From Nautilus pompilius (lineage: Eukaryota; Mollusca; Cephalopoda; Nautilida; Nautilidae), in the NCBI GenBank assembly GCA_018389105.1, contig JACATO010002144.1, positions 310,001 through 374,000 on the forward strand: DNA of 64,000 bases. Reading direction: 5' to 3'. Below are positions 60,001-64,000 of the stretch, in pieces. The notes below the pieces were generated by a model. It ran no database searches, was not told the DNA's origin, and saw only the letters and a program-made list of their open reading frames with translations. Positions within the stretch are counted from its first letter, which is position 1, and each line of letters starts with the position of its first letter. The position numbers were made by a program, and so were the translations under genes.

Positions 60001-63000
60001 GGTTATGCTATTCTTCTTGAAAATGTCGCTGCATTTGCGTTTCCTTCCAAACCATTGGTCAGAAGAAGAAACCAAACTTTTTAAAAAGTAAACCTGTGTG
60101 GCAGTCTATCGGATTTTATAGCTACAACCCAAATAACTTGGTATCCTACATTATTTAATTCAGCCAAGAAAGGAATCTCTCCCCTTAACCAACTCAATCA
60201 CACTCTTGCACTTTTTCTTAATGAGGGAAAAAAAAACTAGATGAAGAAGATAAAAAAGAAAAGTCATCTTGAAAAAAAAAAACTAGAGTTTTTATTAGCA
60301 TATTTTCATCAATATTTGTCCACAATTAATCTGCGCAATAGAATAATTTACACAATTAGAACAAAAGGTAATCTCCAAATTGAAGAAGTAGCTCCATTAT
60401 CACTAAGGAAAGAAAGCCTGTATGACGTAAAGCAGATAGTGCACTGGTAACTCAGTAGATAAAAAGACTTAATAAATCAACAAAATATGACTATTCTGAC
60501 TGTAAAATACTGGCTACAAATAAAATCACGACAATGAACAGTCAGTCCCAAGGCTATGAAAACAAAGAATGATAGCTGAAACAGGTTTATTCACTAATTC
60601 ATTTTTGCTAACCATGTGGTCAGTAAAGACTCAACTAACCTTATTTCTATAAATAACATTACCAAAGACTTTCTATTTTAATCTTAAGAAAAGGGGTGGC
60701 CCAGTGGTCAGACTACTAGAAGGCCAAAGCTAATAACTCTAGTTACATTCCTACTTGAGCTGGTTAGGGTACCTCCCTGGCATGGTTTTTCCTCACTTTC
60801 TTCTTCAGTCAGTGATGTGGGTTTTCTCCGAGCTCTCCAGTTTCTTCCCAAGTCTGAAAAAAGAGAGTTCAGGTAAGGCTTTCCTCGCTGAGATTGGAAG
60901 TACTGGGCTTCTCAAGGTGCAAGATAGGCACAGCTATACTCCCTCACCTGAGAAATTGTCAGTGTACTGAGGAGTATCTCTGGTTTAGATTGGCAGACAT
61001 CATCATCTTATCTGGAACTTTTAATTCCAAGACAATGTGACCAAGATCTTGTTATCAGTAAAAAAAAAAAACAAACCAAAAACTGCTTAAATCTTAAACT
61101 TCAGATCACTAAATCAGTTTTTACCTGGACTGATCAAGTTTGATAATGTTGGCTTAATTACTTCACTGCCTTTGTCAATTATTCTACTGTGGTGTAGTTG
61201 TTAGTTTAAAGAAAAAAAAAATCCTGATTTAAACAAAAAGAACAATTCCATAGCAACAGATCTCCAAATCTTCTTTAAAAAATGACAAAATATTGGATGC
61301 TGAGATGCTGAAAAAAAAAAAAAAACTAAGCAAAATTATGTCAGTAATGAAACATTTGCCAAGTGAGGACTTGATTTTGGAGATCATCTACATATTTTAA
61401 GCATCTTTTAGATCTGTCAGGTTAAGTTTCATAACTTGTACTGATTCAGTTATTCTACATCACCTGCTATTCTTTAACCTGATCAAATCTTACTGTAAAA
61501 CATGAAAAATTTAACTAACAAGCAAAACATATATATATATATATATCAACATCATGAAGACGACAACAATTTTGTAGAAGTAGAAGCTGTGATGGTAAAT
61601 ACTTTAACTTAAATATCTTCAAGCTGTATTAGTGTCTGCTTCTCCAGTAAACACTCAACTTATTTTCTCCAAGTTTGGTGTGCACATCATTTTCATCATA
61701 TTACCCTTTCTTAGCAACATCTCTCATCAAGTCACAAATCAAAGGAATATTTATAAACGGTTGAGATCTCTCAGAAACTGAAATAGTTCCACCAGTAAAT
61801 TCATTACCAAATGTCGACACTCTCTGTCTCTCTCTCAATGAGTCAAAGTGATGATGGAGTCCTATGAACCCAATTTAAGTTATTGACATTTCAAGTATAT
61901 GGGGGGAAGAGGAGGAGGAAAAAATAGCATTTTATTAAAACTGATTGAAGCCAATTCAAGGAAGCATGGAATATCCAATTTTTGGTCTAGTCTGAAAATA
62001 TCTAGACAAATAAGGAACTCAAGCATCATTTAAAAGAAGAAAAACATGTTTATTATATCATGTCCATAACTGCTAGAAAGTCAGAAGTAGTTTGACCAAC
62101 AGAAGTTACTTTTGCAAATGTTGGTCGGTGAGAATGTCATTCATTTTTGCTTCTACAATTACAGATCTCTCAACCTTGAATTTCTTGTTTTGTTGGAGGC
62201 TGGTAGAAAAAAGTATATTAAACAGTATCAAACAAATAAACTAATGGCTAGCATTCAGTGAATTATCAACAGGGAAGTATTCATCAAAGCTTTACAGTTT
62301 GCAAGTAGTTATGACAAAAGCTGCAACATTTATTTTGTCTGTCTAGCACAGGGGGTGTCAAACATACAACCCATTAAACACATTTAGCCCAACCAGCAAG
62401 ACACTAATGACTCGAGATTAATCCTTTGTTTATAAGCAAATTAAAAACATCTTTGGTATGGAACAAAATTGTATAACTCGTTTTAAAAAACTTATGTATG
62501 CTTATGCCTTATCTAATCATCTGCTCACCAATTTTCCCACAAATGTTTTTAATTAAAAGGTACTGTTACAATACCTGTGCTGACTCATAACTTGGGATGC
62601 ATTCCATTTGCAATTTTGGATGATCTCAATGCTCCAAATGGCAATGGGATGTTTCAGAACAATGTTCTGGACATGTTCTGGCTGTCTATTTTAAGGAGAG
62701 AGTGCAGTCAAAAAAGTGACATCATTCAACATGAATTCCACTGGAATTTTTGTGTATTAGTCGACGAATTATCTTTTTTGACACGTTGTCCGTTTTTATA
62801 CTATGCTTGCCAAAGTCAGAATGATGATGTCTGTTTCCAATTCACTATCTGTAAATATTCCATCCAGCAGTGCAATAGCTGCAAAAAAGTTGGCTTTGTT
62901 TACCATGCTGAAACATTTAATTCCTGTCCAATTTGATTCCATTTGTTCACTGGAAGAGAGCATCCAGAACATGTTCTAGATGAGCAAATGGATTGCACCC

Positions 63001-64000
63001 TTGGTTACTGAAAATTACCTCTATCATATAAATCCGAAGCTGTGATAAGTGATTTTTTTATCATCTTACAAGGATAAGCCTGAACACAGCGATAAGGGCT
63101 AATCATGTCAATATCGAAGAAGAAAAGTAAATAATGTCATGTGGTTCAAGAAAAGTGAAGAAATTGGTATTTCTTTGTGTAAGTGAACCGAAAACCAATT
63201 TGCTTGATTTGTATGCAAAAAAAAAAACTGTTGCTAAAGAATACATTGTACAGCAACACTATGAAAATAACCATGGTGAGAAATATAATGGAGAATTACA
63301 CAAGGACAAGGTCAGGTCATTAGAAAAGGCAGCAATCAGTTTTTGAAACTGTTCATCAAGTAAGTGGAGCTGAAGTCGAAGCAAGCTAAATGATTGCCCA
63401 CAAACTGTCATTGAAACCCTTTTCAGAAGGGGACTTTTTGAAGACATACATGTTAAAGATTGCAGAATTAATCTGTTTAAATAAATGGAAAGGTTTGCAA
63501 ATATAAACCTCAAGAAATGCAGTTGCAGAGAGAATCAGTGATTAATCTGAGAACCTTAACAGTCAAAACTCGAGGAAAAAGTTATGTCTTTTGTTGCATT
63601 TTCATTTGCAATTGATGAAGATGTTGATGCAAATTTCCAGATAACAAAAGTTTATAGTTGATTCCAATGAAAGAGACAACAACAGGTGATGACATCTTTA
63701 ACATGGGAGCTATGGACAAATTAGGTGTAGACTGGGCACAAACTGCAAGTCTGGCCAAAGATGGAGCACCAAATATAGTGGGCAAAAAACTGGAGTTGCT
63801 ACAAAGTTTAAGAAAAAATTGCTAGCTACCAACCCACACCATCAGTTTTGTCATTTCCATTTCATTTTGCATCAAGAAGCTCTGTGTAGTAAAACTCTGA
63901 AGATAGAAATGTTATGGATGTGGTTATAAAAACAGCTAATTTTATTAGAGTGCCAGGTCTGAACCACAGGTGGTTTAAGTCAGGAGGAAAGTGAACACCA
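54047..64000 (+). CDS. MPDZ: PATJ/MPDZ (MUPP1) family multi-PDZ scaffold, 5' part; continues beyond the window
   Basis: PATJ and MPDZ are multi-PDZ scaffolds at tight or septate junctions and the apical Crumbs complex; their N-terminal L27 domain binds PALS1. Two coding exons are visible: 54094-54109 (MSLTS plus one base, in an exon starting at 54047 after TATTTTGTAG) and 55252-55750. Joined, they read MSLTSDSQQAVKILDRIQTQ, followed by LQEKGNPSLEEEISSMMYMF and SPQFQQILNLLESVEKL (the L27 domain, about residues 5-60), a low-conservation linker, then AHGRQVLTIKLFKPESTDLG, FSVIGLKSEEERNLGIF and VQDIQPSGIAGR (start of PDZ1, with LGFSV as its carboxylate-binding loop). Wording is closest to MPDZ but PATJ is not excluded. 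The exon ends GGCAG|GTAGGT in phase 2. I find no further PDZ exon before 64000, so the next intron is over 8 kb and full of transposons. Confidence 0.85.
54094..54109 (+). CDS. MPDZ: PATJ/MPDZ start-codon exon
   Basis: ATG TCA CTG ACC AGT G, donor G|GTGAGT. The single G joins AC of the next exon to make Asp, in frame with the L27 domain. Confidence 0.8.
54860..55030 (+). repeat. SINE copy, degenerate
   Basis: TGGTCCAGTAGTTAATGG (A-box-like) is followed by GACATGGTTTCTTGCTTTTC and TTCTTTGCCAAAGTC, the same core as the copies at 1.3 and 60.7 kb. Confidence 0.45.
55252..55750 (+). CDS. MPDZ: PATJ/MPDZ exon with L27 domain and start of PDZ1
   Basis: Acceptor TTTGTTTGAAG, 499 nt, donor GGCAG|GTAGGT. 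Unusually long for this window, with an acidic linker (YRDEDSIDQEF) between the two domains. Confidence 0.9.
55751..58900. other. Intron of the PATJ/MPDZ gene, no other gene seen
   Basis: AT-rich. Holds a CT/CA microsatellite (56595-56678), GTACCTACCTACC repeats near 57034 and two dispersed GGGAGATAAC-type motifs (56827 plus, 57575 minus). Confidence 0.5.
56595..56678. repeat. (CT)n/(CA)n compound microsatellite
   Basis: Alternating CTCTCT and CACA blocks over about 80 bp. Confidence 0.9.
58930..59900 (+). mobile_element. Tc1-like transposon, nearly full-length coding region, inactivated
   Basis: The N-terminal DNA-binding part is intact at 58984-59217 (MRKEGLTKREIARKLGISNK ... VQYTLQRHQMTGSNAGRR, a helix-turn-helix and GRP-like linker). 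Further on come LRAAG-IGHVSVKNVLLKP, and near 59.72-59.88 kb SPILSSIELLRDELKMNVRK, from SPDLNPIELLWDELDRNVRK, then EYLAEFVKVLSEQRR. Stops and frameshifts interrupt it. I could not define the terminal inverted repeats. Confidence 0.75.
58984..59217 (+). pseudogene. Tc1 transposase N-terminal fragment
   Basis: The intact 77-codon piece of the element above. It carries the paired helix-turn-helix region (REIARKLGISNKDVQYTL) and ends at TGA just before the catalytic part. Confidence 0.7.
59940..62348. other. Intron, with a SINE and simple repeats; no gene seen
   Basis: AT-rich apart from the SINE near 60.7-60.96 kb. Short runs of AT (61532-61546) and GGA (61907-61918). Confidence 0.45.
60692..60965 (+). 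repeat. tRNA-derived SINE copy (best preserved)
   Basis: GGGGTGGCCCAGTGGTCAGA (A-box-like) is followed by CTCTAGTTACATTCC (B-box-like), then CTGGCATGGTTTTTCCTCAC, CTCTCCAGTTTCTTCCCA and a tail. Related cores near 1.3, 8.8 and 54.9 kb mark this as the reference copy in the window. Confidence 0.6.
62349..64000 (+). mobile_element. hAT transposon, 5' part, cut by the window edge
   Basis: Begins CAGGGGGTGTCAAAC, a typical hAT terminus of the GTF2IRD2-like group. Plus-strand frames give KKLVFLCVSEPKTNLLDLYA ... EYIVQQHYENNHGEKYNGEL (start of the transposase, BED-like Cys/His region), then WAQTASLAKDGAPNIVGKK (second catalytic Asp block) and HFILHQEALCSKTLKIE. Frameshifts and stops are present. 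Related to, but clearly different from, the element at 27681. Confidence 0.75.

Overview
The window is eukaryotic nuclear DNA: long AT-rich stretches, genes split into short exons with standard splice signals, GC-rich promoter islands, many simple repeats and decayed DNA transposons. The protein families (eIF2-alpha, TM2D1, CNTD1, PATJ/MPDZ) are animal. A recurring short motif of the form AAGGGRGATAACTC, which I associate from memory with molluscan sequence, and tRNA-derived SINEs suggest a lophotrochozoan, probably a mollusc. The species call is inference.

Layout. 1-5.6 kb: intergenic, with a Tc1 transposase relic, SINE copies and a 14-copy minisatellite. 5.6-16.7 kb (minus): a gene for a small secreted cysteine-rich protein, assembled here from four short exons (16661 down to 9216) whose splice phases all agree; a fifth exon near 5.97 kb is tentative. 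18.9-19.9 kb (minus): CNTD1, a GC-rich single-exon gene with one apparent frameshift. It lies head-to-head with EIF2S1 (plus, about 20.3-38.83 kb), whose seven coding exons give a complete eIF2-alpha with the regulatory serine. EIF2S1 introns 1 and 2 hold a Tigger/pogo-type element with matching ends, a MITE, a hAT relic and a hAT copy with a perfect 8-bp target duplication. 39.9-42.6 kb (minus): an unrecognised gene with a convincing last exon and a likely first exon. 43.7-50.3 kb (minus): TM2D1, complete in six exons, with two GC-AG introns and a first intron carrying minor (U12) spliceosome signals but a non-AG 3' end. A CpG-rich island (50.2-51.6 kb) separates it head-to-head from a PATJ/MPDZ-type scaffold gene (plus), of which only the start codon exon and the L27/first-PDZ exon fall inside. 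Its next intron holds a Tc1 relic, a SINE and, at the right edge, another hAT element.

The genes do not form a single pathway: they cover translation initiation (EIF2S1), meiotic crossover control (CNTD1), a TM2 membrane protein, a polarity scaffold and a secreted cysteine-rich protein. The main points of interest are the cysteine-rich gene, the unusual splice sites of TM2D1, and the transposon record inside introns.
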